A stretch of DNA of 64,000 nt, taken from positions 1-64,000 of the forward strand of contig WSUB01000015.1 in NCBI GenBank assembly GCA_019633425.1, written 5' to 3'. Every line of letters starts with the position of its first letter. Position 1 is the first letter of the stretch. The notes under the pieces were generated by a model. It had not been told where the DNA came from. It was given only the letters and a program-made list of their open reading frames with translations, and made no database searches. The position numbers and the translations under genes are program-made. This DNA is from Tulasnella sp. 424. Lineage: Eukaryota > Basidiomycota > Agaricomycetes > Cantharellales > Tulasnellaceae. Below, one piece after another: positions 21,020 through 33,224 of this stretch.

Positions 21020-22588
21020 CATCGTGCCCAATCCTCCACGATTCTCATCCCTCTAGAACCAATGAACTCGCCTCTTCTCTTCCCGCTCCTCAGGCCGCCA
21101 CCATGGCCACCGTGCTCTCGTCCCATGTCCGTCATAGTGATATACTTGTCGACCAGGTCGTTCAGGATGTTTTGAGACTTTGTGAGTGTCGAGAGGTACG
21201 TTGTGAGAAGGACGTCGGATTGTTCCTAAAAATACGAGACGAAAGAACCCAGTCAGCGATAAGGTTATTAGGGACGATGAATGATAAATCGCGACTACGC
21301 ACGTCTTCGAATTCATTTCGGAAGTACTTGTTCTCACTCGCTGGTAAAGAGGCTACCAGCGCAGCGAGGGACCGAAGAATTTCATGATCCTTCTGAGCGC
21401 TTCCTATGGGTTGAGAAAGCCGTGCCGCAGTTTAGCACTCTTGCTGCGATGGCCGAGCCAAAGGATATTTCCCCAAACCTGCTACGCAGTTCGAGACGTA
21501 TTCGACCAACGTCAGAATACGATCGTGGAGCATTTTGATCGCAGCTCGTTGGGTCTGGAGATGTGATGCCACTGCGGAAGCAGTCGCGACTTCAATAACA
21601 TGGAGAATGCTAAAAACAGATGAAGGCGCTTACATGTTCCGCTACCTGCCCCGCCTTTTGCGGTGGAATCGACAGCAATGCGTTCCGCTTCGCCGGTCTC
21701 GATCTTATACGGAGCTTCGATGTACACATTTCTCGACTTGCGGTCCCTAATAAACATGAAGCAGCCATTCAGCAGAGAACTTCAACAAAGTAGGGGGGGC
21801 AAAGAATGACGCACCGAATCTCGACAGTCGGTTCGTACGCCTTGAACGGAAGAACGCCGCTATCTTTTTGCAGCTCCGTCGAGGTAGGCTGAAGGGTGAG
21901 GAGGAGAGGAGTAGGATGGTAGCCGATAAGTTGCTCGTGAATGGAGATGTGCATGGCGGTTGGGTTCAGGGCGACGCTGTACCAGCCTATAAAGTCGAGT
22001 GAAGGAAAGACTTGTTTGTCTGTTGGGAAACGACAAGATAGTTAGTTGGCCTCGGTTAATGTCTAGTTTGCTATTTCCCTTCTAGTACTTACATTGTTCT
22101 TTCCTCGCGGCGAAGAAACCGTGATCGACCTTGGGCATGGCCCCAGAGCTGGCTGACCCTGCGGCATCGGTCATCGAAACGTCGACAGGCTCGTCCACCA
22201 TCAATTCAAACGAGTTTACGATTTCCACGTCTCTTCCATTTTGCGTTCCCAATAAAGCGCCGTAAGCTGGGCGGGAGCGAACCGAACCGCGATCGCAGGG
22301 CAAAGGGAATCGAGAATTAAGCGTTTAGGTCGTGAAACGAGGTAATGAAGCGAGTCTAATCGTACCGAATGGAGCGTATTTCCTGGTTTGTAAGCGGAGA
22401 CGCGTGAGGTGGCCTGAGATGTTGAGGATGGGGAGAGGGTGGCTGCACGTGCAAGGGCGGCGGCGTGATAGGCGACGCGTCGAGTTTCCGCGTTCATGAT
22501 AGCAGCGATAGGTCCATGTTACCAGATAGGCGAGAGGGTAGGGTGGCAGTATTAGAATATGGGTTGACCAGAGTTTAAGTGAACGCAA
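21020..22588 (-). CDS. CSN6: COP9 signalosome subunit 6
   Basis: MPN-minus subunit of the COP9 signalosome, which removes Nedd8 from cullins. Conserved blocks in order: SHPLPILNISGHLTRLRLQT, YGALLGTQNGRDVEIVNSFEL, EQYKQVFPSLDFIGWYSV, PTAMHISIHEQL, VYIEAPYKIETGEAERIAVD, RAAIKMLHDRILTLVEYV, and ILNDLVDKYITMTDMGREHG with a GRG-type end (EDWAR then TGA at 21020-21022). At least six introns. The 5' end is unresolved: the only in-frame ATG ahead of HPLP is at 22588 and gives an unlikely N-terminus, so an upstream exon is probable. The ATG at 22497 is in another frame. Confidence 0.85.
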
Positions 22589-23197
22589 TCCGTCAGAATT
22601 CCCCGTATATTCGAGTGGTTAGGCGCGATGAAGGGTCGAGCCGACTATCACAGTACCAGTGAGACTCACAGAGAAATATTCAACGACGACTTGGTCGTAG
22701 ATGGTAGTACTACTGGTGCTTCGTCTGTCTCCATTTCCTTGAATCTCTTTGCAGCGTTAATTGCGACCTAGACTGAAGCAAGGAAACCCTGGTAGATGAC
22801 GGGTTAGGTAATGATGACCGTGCGAACTCTTGAGTCAAATCGCGGGGACTTGGGTGCGGGGATCTTAGAGACTCGCACAGTGCGCAGCCTTCTTGGCACA
22901 AGCCATCGTTCGTTCCAAAGCCTTCAACACAAAGCCGCTCGCTGGAACGTCACAAAGGACGTCATCAAGCGCTCGTAAAGCACAGCAGCTCAGGGGGGTT
23001 CTCTTCGGGCTTGACTCTATCTCTTGTCTCGCGAACTTGGATCTTGCACGTTCCGCAGTGTGTGTGCGAGGACCGCAGCCGCTATCTCAGACCTCACCTC
23101 TGTCCACCACCACCGACGCCGACGAACCTAAACCCATTGCGCAGCTAAATTGCACGACTGCGACCACGCACGCGGCGATTTAGAAGACTCACATACG
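22589..23197. other. Gap between CSN6 and AP-3 sigma
   Basis: No gene supported. It may contain the missing first exon of CSN6 (minus strand) and the AP-3 sigma promoter. A plus-strand frame at 22893-23183 has no recognisable features. Confidence 0.4.
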
Positions 23198-24611
23198 ATG
23201 ATCCATGCAGTCATGATATGTCAGTACCTCCGCGTTCTCGGCATTTCGAGTCTCAAAGCGTAATGTACCGACGTCCTTCCCTATCCTGACTTGCATGCCC
23301 GGTTGCTGCGCTTGGGCGTTCTCTTGGCATATGACTTTGTGCTGGGCCCTGGAACACGCACGGCAATCGACTCCGGTCTCCTCGGGGGCCCACTCCGCTT
23401 GGGATCGCTGACGGAATCAAGTCAACACGGCCGGTGCGGTCCGCCTGACGAAGTTTTACACGCCGATCCCACATTCGTTACGAACTTCATTACCGAAACT
23501 CATCTTCAAGCTCGTCTCCACCAGACCAGCGGGGCTGTGCAACTTTCTGGATGCTCCCGAGCTGCAATTAAACTGGTGGGTCCCTCTCCCCCCGACCAAA
23601 GGAATCTCTTTCTGGTCTCTCGGCATGCTTCACGAGGGTCTGCTGGTGGAAGCGACGATCGCTGGCCCTTTGTGTATCCCCTTTTTTTTTATTCGCGCGT
23701 ACATCGGCTTCTCCCGCTTATACTCACCTGTATAATTGGCGATCTAGGGCTAAAAATGGCGTGGAACGGGACGAGACACGCGTGGTTTACCGGTGTTACG
23801 CCACGCTTTATTTCGTCTTTGTCGTGTCATCGGAAGAAAGCGAATTGGGAATCTTGGATCTCATTCAGGTGAGGGAGAAAGCGCTAGTTGGGCCGCCCGG
23901 CATCCCTTCTTGGCACATCGCCCCACCATTGCCCTTTTGTTCTTCTAGCCAAGCTAAATTCACGCCCTTGCTATCCGCACACAGGTATTTGTAGAAAGCT
24001 TAGATCGGGCGTTCGAGAACGTGTGCGAGCTTGATCTGGTCTTCCACTTCGACGAGGTGGGCCGTTGATCGCGACGGGATTCCCTGTCGCGGCATTGGGT
24101 TCCCGATGGCGGTGCGCGAGGATCTGACCCAGAACCACCACTTTGTCGACAAGCAGGTGCACTACATTCTTTCCGAAGTTATCCAGGGTGGATTGGTGCT
24201 CGAGACCAATGTGGAGGAGATCGCGGTTGCTGGTGAGTGAAAAGCCAGTTTGATTTTCTGGGTTTTTGGCATGAATTGTGCCGGTTTCCCCGAGCTGTCG
24301 GGCGGGCCGTGGAGTGAGACATTGATCCCCTGCCGCGATGAACCCCAGAGTTGCCGTTCGTCAGCTGCCGCCTTTGGCGTGGGTTTGGGGAATAAAGAGG
24401 AGCCTCGGTCTCATGCCCGAACATTTGGGACCCAAAGGAAGCTTTGTCTGACTTAGTATTGGTAGCGAAAGAAGCCAGCAAGGCAAGGAAGACGTCTTAC
24501 GCATCGGCACATCCATTGAGTTTGGGGAGCGTTGGGGGAGTCGGGAAGAATGTGGAAAGTTTAGCGAAAAGCGTGAATTTGGGTTGGTTTACGAGTGGCC
24601 TGCGTCGCTGA
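23198..24611 (+). CDS. APS3: AP-3 complex sigma subunit
   Basis: Small subunit of the AP-3 adaptor that sorts cargo from Golgi/endosome to vacuole. Exons 23198-23219, 23422-23575, 23748-23868, 23985-24056, 24157-24232 and 24457-24611 give 199 residues. Start MIHAVMIFNTAGAVRLTKFY, then FKLVSTRPAGLCNFLDAPEL, TRVVYRCYATLYFVFVVSSE, ESELGILDLIQVFVESLDRA, ENVCELDLVFHFDEVHYILS and EVIQGGLVLETNVEEIAVA. The C-terminal extension past the 160-residue sigma core (SLAKSVNLGWFTSGLRR) is the mark of AP-3 sigma rather than AP-1 or AP-2. The intron after HFDE is 100 nt, the one after LNW longer still. Confidence 0.92.
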
Positions 24612-24921
24612 CGACTGCGCCTGAGATTGTGAATGTACACACTGCTGCCGCTGTGTTAACGGTGCTCGTCACCGTCCTTTTTTAGTGCGGTGACGACCTG
24701 TGGTGACGCGTACAGCGTGAGGGAAATAAGCGCCAGGGTGTGCATGTGGGTGGATCGCGCGGAGGAAATCGCCGGCCGGCCGTGCGATATGAGAGGGCTG
24801 TGCAAGGCAACCAGGTTCCGTCTTGAACCACCACGTATTCCCTCCCCCTCCCTCTTTCTCCTCTCTCCAACAACTACCACTCCCCCCCTCTCCTTGCCCC
24901 CCTTCAAAGACTCTGACAACC
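24612..24921. other. Gap and leader of the zinc-finger gene
   Basis: No gene seen. The last 80 bases are CT-rich, typical of a highly expressed fungal leader. Confidence 0.5.
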
Positions 24922-26285
24922 ATGACCACCACTTCCTCAGCTTTCGATTTCCTCCTCGGAGACCTCTCTGCTGTCCCCGCTGACCATCAAAAGGTCAACA
25001 AGAAAGAGACAGTCAACGCTCTTGACTGGCTCTATCTCGACAACAGCACGGACGTCTCTGCACCACACCCAGACGCCTTCGAACTCGAATTGGAGAGCTC
25101 CCTCGCCGCCCTCGGAGGACTCGACTCGGCCGAATTGGCAGCCCTGCAAAGTATCACAACCAGCGACTCATTCACCCCCGCCGACTTTGGTCTCTTCACG
25201 CAGTACCGCAGCAACGCCAACAACACATACTCTGCGTACTCCGGATACGACGGCGCTCCTAGCACCATCACCGCGAGCTCCGAAACCTTAAGCACCTACG
25301 GGTCTCAGTACGAGCCCTTCCAGCACAAATTACCGACCGGTTCCTCCGCTGCTGCCCTCGACGCCGTCGCTGCGGTCAGCAACAGCGGAGCGCAGCATCA
25401 TCTCACTTCCCGTTCGGGCAATCTCGTCAACAACCTTGCCAATCCCCTGTCCTCTCTCTTCCCAGACATCGATCTCAACTTTACCGCATTTAACCTCGGT
25501 GCAGTCGCTGCGACTGCTGCTGCAGACTCCACTCCCAACAGCAGCATGCTCCCTCGTCTGACTCTCGAAATCGACTCTTCCAACACCTCCGCTGCTGAGC
25601 CTCGCTCCCGATCTCGCGGATCCTCTTCAGCTTATGATTCCGCCTCTCCCCCCTCGAACGACCTCTACTACTCCCTCCCCCCCACCAGCTCTGGCTCCAA
25701 CGTCTCTCCATCATACATGGGCAGCGGACCGACTCACCCATCTCTCGCCGGTGGCCTTGCGGGCGTCTCGCCCAACACCGCCCCGGCTAACACCATTGCC
25801 AAGACGGAGGCTGGCCGCGCGAACCCTGCCGCGGCTGACGTCGACCCTCGTCGCAAGTACCAGTGCCCGACGTGCCCAAGGGGTAAGGATAATCCGCCAA
25901 GCATTGGAGCCTCACCATCGCTGACACCCATCGTCCTTCTCCCTTCGTAGCTTTCGCTCGTGCCTTCAACCTCAAGACCCACATGGCCACGCACGATCCC
26001 AACCGCGTCAAGAACTTTGTCTGCCGTCACTCCGGTTGCGGTCGCTCCTTCAGCCGCAAGCACGACCTTGGTCGCCACCTGGTTTCTATTCATCAGGACA
26101 CTAGCGTCATTGTTGGCAGCCAACCTGCCTCGGCGACTTCGCCGAACGGTTCGTCCACCAAGCGCAGCAGCCCTACCATTGGCGTCGGTGCTGGCGACAA
26201 GCAGCGTGTCTGGTGCGACAACTGCGGCCGTGGTTGGTTGGCTGGTTCTCGCGATGCTTGCGACTGCGAGGACAAGGAGGAGTAA
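24922..26285 (+). CDS. C2H2 zinc-finger transcription factor
   Basis: Exons 24922-25882 and 25951-26285 give 431 residues. The first 300 residues are Ser/Ala/Thr-rich, disordered and acidic, as in activation domains. Two tandem C2H2 fingers span the intron: YQCPTCPRAF ... HMATH and FVCRHSGCGRSF ... HLVSIH. A short Cys cluster follows near the C-terminus (VWCDNCGRGW ... CDCED). The paired-finger layout and the CGRSFSRKHDLGRHL sequence resemble Crz1/Msn2-type stress regulators; the exact orthology is not certain. The gene is followed by a 0.9 kb gene-free region. Confidence 0.85.
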
Positions 26286-27220
26286 ATCCTATCCTTTCCA
26301 TTTACAACAAAAGTCTTCTGTTTCCAGTACGTCACTCTACCGCCTTCACATACCCTTGACCGTTATTGTTGACATGTATACTTGCACCTTCCTGCAGTTT
26401 CAAACCGCCTCCGAAGAAAAGCATGTTTGTTGAGCCTGGCTCCTTCTGCTTTTCTTTTGTCCGACGACCGCTTCTCCGCTCGCTCTTGTTTGCAATGCAT
26501 TCTCATATGGACGTACACTAGCCTTCGGTTTTGCGTTGCTTTCTTACACCACTCTGTTTTTGCGATCGAGTTGCGGTCACCTATTAATCTCTCTCCTCAT
26601 CTGCTCTTATTTGCGGAAAAGTCTCCTTTCTTTTTCTTTCTCGTCTCGTCTCCTGAACTCTCCTCTGTCTCTTCTTTGACTGTATGCTCGCTCCCTGTTT
26701 CGTTTCTCTCTTCTCTATCTAGTTTCCGTCTCTTTCACGTACCGTAATATGGCTGTCATCATGCCAAGCCCAACACCCCTGTAGTAATGAAATAGGAATT
26801 ATTTATTTTCTCTAGACAATCTTTGCGTGCTCTCAGCTGCGTATTGTTTTCATCCCCACGAGAGAGTGGAAAGGGCTTGGCTCATTGCCATGAAATGGGA
26901 ATTATTTATTTTCTCTAGAAATCTTGCCAGTGCTGCGAGCTGCGTATTCCCCACGAGAGTGAGAACTTGAAGGGCTTGGCTCATTGCCCGCCATGGCAGT
27001 ATTGAGGCTGTCCCTTGATGTGTGGTCGTGGCTCGTAAAATCAGTAGCGCCAAGCTTATAGGTTGGTTGCTTTTTTACACCTTTCGTGGCCTAAGGAGAG
27101 AGTCTGGGAGGGTGACATGATCTAGAGACTTTTGCTGTTTCAGGGACCGACCGTTGACTTTTCGACTGCCAGCATCCCCACCCGCGTCCCCAACTTCATC
27201 CCCCGACCACCATTGTAACG
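26286..27220. other. Gap downstream of the zinc-finger gene
   Basis: No gene seen in about 0.9 kb. The first 450 bases are strongly pyrimidine-rich on the plus strand, and a direct repeat occupies 26787-26987. Confidence 0.5.
26787..26987. repeat. Imperfect tandem direct repeat, two units of about 100 bp
   Basis: Unit one is about 26787-26888 and unit two about 26889-26987. Both contain a near-identical block GAATTATTTATTTTCTCTAG, then GCTGCGTATT, a CCCCACGAGAG block and GGGCTTGGCTCATTGCC. Noncoding. Confidence 0.8.
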
Positions 27221-30217
27221 ATGGCCAACACGACGGCCAACCCACTGTGGCCACACTACGCGGCGGTTGCTGCTATAGCCCTCGCTTTAGTCGCTGGATT
27301 ATTTCGGTTTCTCGTTCTTGGTGAGTGTTCCTTGGGCCGGCGGGAATGTATCTCGCTCTGTGCGCGTTTTGTAGTCTCTGATGGGCTTTCTTCTCTCCCC
27401 TCCGGGCGGTTTTTGTAGACGCACTCGATCCGTTAAAGTGCTCAGCACTGTTAACTCAAGGTCAATGGCTAGATTCAAAGCACAAAAATTGGCAGCCGGA
27501 AGGTATGTCTAGGCCCGGCCAGCGCAGTACGGCATGACAAGACTGCTGAGCTTGGGGACCTTTTCTCAACATGCAGGCTGCATGATGCATCCATATAAGC
27601 CCAAAGACGTGTCAACTTGTTTCCCGGGCAGACGCATCGTCTTTGCAGGCGATTCGGTGACGCGGTCCTTGTTCTTCGCCTTCGCGCATCTCTCGGATCC
27701 CTCATTACCATCAGAACCACCAAAAGACGACTACCAAAAAAAGCATGCGGATCATAATCTACATTCTCCAGAGGGCGACATCAACTTTGACTTTTATTGG
27801 GATCCGTTCCTCAACTCGACGAGAATCAAGAGCATGTTGCATGGAGATCAGACGCAAGGCGAGAAGCCCGCATTACTCGTTCTTGGGAGCGGGTTGTGGT
27901 ACCTGAGGTACCCGCAGGATTCTGGAGGTCTGGCAGGGTGGGAAGGAATGGTGGATCAGACGTTCGCTGCGATCCCGCAGGCGCTACCTGGTCTGGCAGA
28001 TCGCGTCGTCGTACTGCCAGTGGAGGAGCCGGTCATCTCCAAACTTTCCCCAGAAAGAGCGGCAACGATCCACCTAGGAGACGTCGACGCCATGAACTCG
28101 GACCTCATGCATCGCGTTTCGAGAATGTCGAAGGGCACGTCCATGTGGGGTCCAACGCCCTTACCGACTTACCCTATCGCCATTCCGACCATCCTCAACA
28201 AAATGCTTCTGGAAGACCAAACCCAGGACGGCCTGCACTTTTCCAGCTTCGTCTTATCCCAGCAGGCCAACGTGTTGTACAACTTCCGGTGCAATGAAGC
28301 CCTGCCCAAGTATTATCCGTTCGACAAGACGTGCTGCAACAGTTACCCGCAGACTCCCTTCGTTCAGCTTTTCATCCTCGTCCTGATTCTCGCCATTGGG
28401 CCGTTCGTTCGTTTCGTGGGTCCGCACCTTGGTAGGTTTTCCACATCACTACCCAAGGTGTTCTTTTTGGCTTGATTACTGACATTTCGGTTTAGTCGCC
28501 TACAAACCTACTATTGCTGGTTTCCTTCCGGGCAATGACTACCTCATCCCTCTTACCATCTTTGGAGGCGTTGTCGGCCTTAACTTCCTGGCGGACCGAA
28601 CTGCCATATGGATGAAAGAGCAGAAGCAGTTCGACCCTTGGGTCTTTACCGGACTTTGCGTTCTCAGCATGGTGGCAGGATTGGCCACCATGAAGGGCAA
28701 AGACAAGGATATGGGTCTGCTCAATCGTGATCAAACGGACGAGTGGAAGGGATGGATGCAGCGTAAGTGATGTCCGCATCCTGAAGGCTCCAAGACCACG
28801 TTAACGAGCGCGATCCTTCATAGTTGCCATCCTCATCTACCATTACTTGGGCGCCTCCAAGATCTCTGGAATCTACAATCCCATTCGTGTACTGGTCGCA
28901 TCCTACTTGTGGATGACCGGATACGGGCACTTCCACTTCTATTACAAGAAAGCCGACTACGGAATGCTTCGCATCGCTCAAGTCATGGTCCGAATCAACG
29001 CCCTCACCATCATCCTCGCGTACGTGATGGACACCGACTACGTCTTCTACTACTTCGCTCCTCTCGTATCCTTCTGGTTCGTCATCATCTACGGAACGAT
29101 GTACATCGGCCACAAGTACAACGAGAACACCGGCTTCATGTTTGGCAAAATCCTCGCATCGGCTGCCGTCCTTACCTACGTCTTCAAGTCCCAGTGGCTC
29201 ATCGAGTTCCTGTTCGGAATCCTGAACCGCTTCTTCGCGATTCGTTGGGAAGCGAGGGAGTGGATGTTCCGCGTTACGCTGGACCTGTGGATACCTTACG
29301 TGGGGATGTTGACGGCATTAGCCTACATCAAAGCACAGCAGCTCAACCTTACCGACCATCCACGGTTCCCCATGGCGTTGAGGACTACGATTGGCGCGTC
29401 GGTAGCTGGCCTCGTGTGGTTCTTCTGGTTCGAGCTTCGGCAGCCTGACAAGTTCGTTTACAACGGCTGGCACCCATACATCTCGTGGATCCCCGTTCTT
29501 TCCTTCATCGTCCTCCGCAATTGCACTCCGTACCTCCGCTCCGTCAACTCTCGGGCGTTCGCCTTCGTGGGACGATGCTCGCTGGAGACGTTCATCATGC
29601 AGTACCACTTCTGGCTTGCCGCGGACACCAGAGGTATCTTGATGGTCTTGCCGTTAGGAACCGCCTGGAGGACGCTGAACATGATTGTCTCTACGATCGG
29701 ATTCATCTACGTCTGCCACCACGTTGCGGAGGCGACGGGATGGATTACCAATTGGGTGTGCGGAACGCCTCGCAAGGCACGTATACCACCCCCTGCGGTT
29801 CAAAACACTCAGGCAAATGGAAGGACAGAAGAAGCTATCCCGCTTCTCCCTGCCGATCAAATCGGAGCTCCAAAAGCCAACGGCTCTTCTAAGACGGTGG
29901 TGTTCGATGCTGAAGCTGCCAATGGTGGGCCCTCGGAGCCCGGATCGGCCTCCGGCACAGGTGGGCAAACAGTAGTTGCGCCTCGACCCAATGGAGATGT
30001 CCCTCAGTCCCCAGCTGGGCGGCCTCGTTGGTTAGAACGTTTAGCAGAGCGACCAGGGTCACCGGGGCCCGGCTGGAGCCCATACATCGCAACTCGTAAC
30101 CGAGTCTTTGGTGCTTGGGAGGAAGCAGCAGCACAAAACCCAGGGCTCAACTTGACCGTCAAAGGAACGTGCATCTTGGTCGTGCTGTGGATTTTGAACC
30201 TGGTATGGCCTTCATAA
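27221..30217 (+). CDS. CAS1: CAS1-family O-acetyltransferase
   Basis: Polytopic Golgi enzyme family; Cryptococcus Cas1 O-acetylates capsular polysaccharide, and relatives acetylate other glycans. Exons 27221-27320, 27419-27502, 27577-28431, 28496-28762 and 28824-30217 give 899 residues. An N-terminal anchor (YAAVAAIALALVAGLFRFL) is followed by a lumenal SGNH-like esterase domain with the GDSVTR block at the start and TQDGLHFS (Asp/His pair) at the end. Then come ten or more membrane segments of the Cas1p type (for example FIVLRNCTPYLRS, SLETFIMQYHFWLAADT). The tail of about 120 residues is Pro/Gly/Ser-rich with a last hydrophobic segment. All five exon junctions keep frame. Confidence 0.92.
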
Positions 30218-30400
30218 AGGGGGCACTTTTGTTCGTCCCACCATTTTAATGTAATTTATTATTGGGGAATGAGATGGACTTTTACACTATATCTCTATTC
30301 CTGTACCCCTCTATATATACATACTGGTCATGCGAGGCTCGTGGTTTCGGCTCGCTGTGGCTCTTGATTTATCTGTTCCCAGTGACCTTTCAGAGTCTAC

Positions 30401-31303
30401 CTAGGCGCCTTGTCCAACGGATCCTTTATCGGCAAGATAATCCTCGAGGAAAGCAATGATGTCTTGGCGATCCCCAGCTTCGGCAAGCGAAATTGCAGTT
30501 AGACCATCGGGGTCCTGCGTGCCAAGGGGGTCATTTGTCAGAAGGATGGTGGAGAATCCCGACGATATCAGCATCTCACCTTCACGCCAATATTAGCTCC
30601 TCTATTAACAAGCAATTTTACAATATCTAGATAACCGCGGTCTGCCGCGAGGTGCAGTGCTGTAAAACCCTGAGATGGCTTTGAGCTTGGCGCATGACGC
30701 AGCGGTGGGTAGGTAACCAACTCACATAGCTGTCTTGAGCATCTAGGTTAACCGCTGACCCTTCTTTGTCCAGAGCTTCCTTCACTTTATCTACCTCGCC
30801 GGTAAGAACTAGGCCGTGAAGAGAGTCCTCGGGCTCCGTGGCATCCTCTGGCGGACGGGCGATCGCGGATACCGAAACGCCAAAGCCAACTCCGTGCTTT
30901 CCTTCAGTTTCAGCAGGAGGATGAGCCATAGCCGAGGCTGCTGCCTCTCCTACAGACTCTTTCCAACCGAACTGTCGTGCTATCTCGAGGTACCGTTCCT
31001 CCACGTCCACGTCCGGCTTGCCAGTGTACTTGGCTTCCATGGCGTCCCAGGCTTTCCACTTTGCCCTCCCGCTCATATCAAAAATAGAGGGGCACGACGA
31101 AGTGGGCTTGTGCCCGACGGTAAGGTACTTATACAGTCCATATAGCTGGAGTACCAGTAACTCAGTTCAGCAGCCGTCGAAGTCAGTGCACGTGAACCAA
31201 CCTCTAATTTTACATCGTTAGACGTTTTCGATGCTTCAGGTGCAGAAGTCATGTAGTCAGCGGCTGACTTGAATGCAGGTGAGCGACTGTCGAGTGAAGC
31301 CAT
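30401..31303 (-). CDS. Acyl-CoA-binding domain protein with ankyrin repeats (ACBD6-like)
   Basis: Exons 31303-31202, 31145-30726, 30669-30580 and 30514-30401 give 241 residues. The N-terminal ACBP domain (about residues 8-95) has KLELYGLYKYLTVG and KAWDAMEAKYTGK, the residues that hold the acyl-CoA. Two ankyrin repeats follow after an acidic linker: GFTALHLAADRGYLDIVKLL with VNRGANIGVK, and DPDGLTAISLAEAGDRQDII. The layout and size match vertebrate ACBD6 and fungal relatives, which bind long-chain acyl-CoA in the cytosol. All splices keep frame. Confidence 0.88.
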
Positions 31304-31504
31304 GGTTCTGAGTAGAGGGGCGGAAGATAGTGTGTGACGTCAAAGCGATGGCAAGCAGGGAGCGTCCCACGGATTCCAGATCGGCAAACAGCTGTACTGA
31401 AACACAAAGAGACAACAATGAAGGAATGATTATATGGCCCTCGGTCCAATATTTTTGAAGCAAAAAAGGTCTATGAACATCCGAAATGATTGGTAGATTA
31501 TGAC

Positions 31505-32918
31505 CTAGTGTACTGAGCCAGCCTTCTTCATAGCCTGTAAAAGGTCGAGAATCCCGTTAGTTCGCTCAAGTAAACAACGCATTGACGCCGGATCGCACCT
31601 CGTAGAGCAAAGCTCCAATCTTCGCGGGGCTGTCGCTGACAATAACACCAGCCTTCTCAAATGCGGCGACTTTGTCTTTTGCGGCACCCTTGCCACCAGC
31701 AATGATAGCACCAGCGTGACCCATGCGGCGACCGGGAGGAGCAGTAGCACCAGCGATGAAGCCGACAACGGGCTTCGGCTTCGCGCGGGTAGCGTTGTGC
31801 TTCAACAAGTACTCGGCAGCGTCTTCCTCCATGGAGCCTCCAATCTCACCGATGACGACCAAGCCCTCGGTCTTGGGGTCGTCGAGGAGCAGCTTGATCA
31901 CATCAGTGTGAGTGGTACCAGGGAAGGGATCGCCTCCAATGCCAACGCAGAGAGACTGGCCAAGGCCGACTTGGGTAGTTTGGGCGACGGCCTCGTATGT
32001 CAAGGTTCCGGAACGGGAGACAATGCCTGAAAGGCTAGGATAAGCTTTCGTCTCATCGGGACAGTGTCTCGACAATACTGACCGACGTTTCCTGGCATAT
32101 GAATGTGGCCCGGTTGGATGCCCATCTTGCAGCCTTCGGGGTTGATGATACCGGGGCAATTGGGGCCAACAAGACGGGACTTCGACTGGGCCTTCAACGC
32201 GTTGCTGACCTAAATCAGAATATACCGTGTCAACGCCTGCTTCGGGTCAGAGCAGTGGTTCCCGATACCCTGATTTCATCCGCTTGTGGGATACCTTCCG
32301 TGATACAGACGATGAGACCAATTTCAGCCTCAATGGCCTCGATTATGGCGTCTGCGGCGAACGGAGGAGGGACGTAAATCACAGTAGCATCAGGCTGGAC
32401 TTCTCGGACAGCCTAAATGTTGTTGAAGAGTGCCATTTAGATAAAGCATGTTTTCAATTGGCCGTTTGGCCGCTTGACAGCAGACTGACCTCCTTCACGT
32501 TGGCGAAGACAGGTAGCCCAAGATGGGTTTGTCCAGCCTTCTTTGGGGAGACACCGCCAACCATGTTGGTACCGTATGCCAATGCTTCTTTGATGTGGAA
32601 AGTGGCCTAAATTCGAATCGCATGTTTAGTACCCGGGCCGGCGTTGCATGGGAGCACCCAGAATGAAAAGTTGCGCGCACAGTCTTTCCAGTGAAACCCT
32701 GGCAGAGAACCTTGGTGTCCTTGCGGATCATGAGGTTCTTGATGGTGTCTTCATAGCTTCGTCGTGAAGCCGAGCTGGCGAACGTCCTCCGGCCAGCTGG
32801 TCGAAATAATCATTACGACAAACCGTCAGTTTCGAAATCCTCCAGAAACGACAGGAGAACAGCGCGTACCACCAAGCCGCACTGCGGCTGCTAAAGGGTT
32901 TGTTGCTTGACGAAGCAT
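31505..32918 (-). CDS. LSC1: Succinyl-CoA ligase alpha subunit, mitochondrial
   Basis: TCA-cycle enzyme of the mitochondrial matrix; converts succinyl-CoA to succinate with nucleotide triphosphate. Seven exons: 32918-32870, 32796-32681, 32606-32490, 32412-32269, 32209-32093, 32036-31599 and 31534-31505, for 336 residues. The N-terminus ([26 protein letters not shown]) is a presequence. Then [18 protein letters not shown] (CoA-binding), [46 protein letters not shown], and [16 protein letters not shown] containing the phosphohistidine His. It ends in MKKAGSVH. It diverges from the Pof1-like gene over about 306 bp. Confidence 0.95.
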
Positions 32919-33224
32919 TTGTGGGATATTAGGTCGGAAGTGGGAGAGAGAGGTGGAATGAAAGACTGACGGGTGAGCGGCTTGGGAATCTCGTTGCGGG
33001 TCGAACCGGTTCCCAGTGTTCACCTCAGCGTCCACGTTCGGCTGGAACGTTCGCCGCCGGACTCCCGTTCAAGTATCCGGGCCTACGTCACACTACCCAG
33101 ACAAATCCCGCCCACATACCACGTTCCACGTTGGTACTTAATTTCTGCGTTGCACTGAGCTTTATGCGTTAACTTGTATCGTTACGTTTCAGGGACCACG
33201 CTCTGCCTACGGTCGAACCGTGCC

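Noticed and set aside
22893..23183. 96-residue plus-strand ORF ahead of AP-3 sigma
   Set aside because: No recognisable domain, and it lies in the probable promoter/first-exon region of CSN6 and AP-3 sigma.
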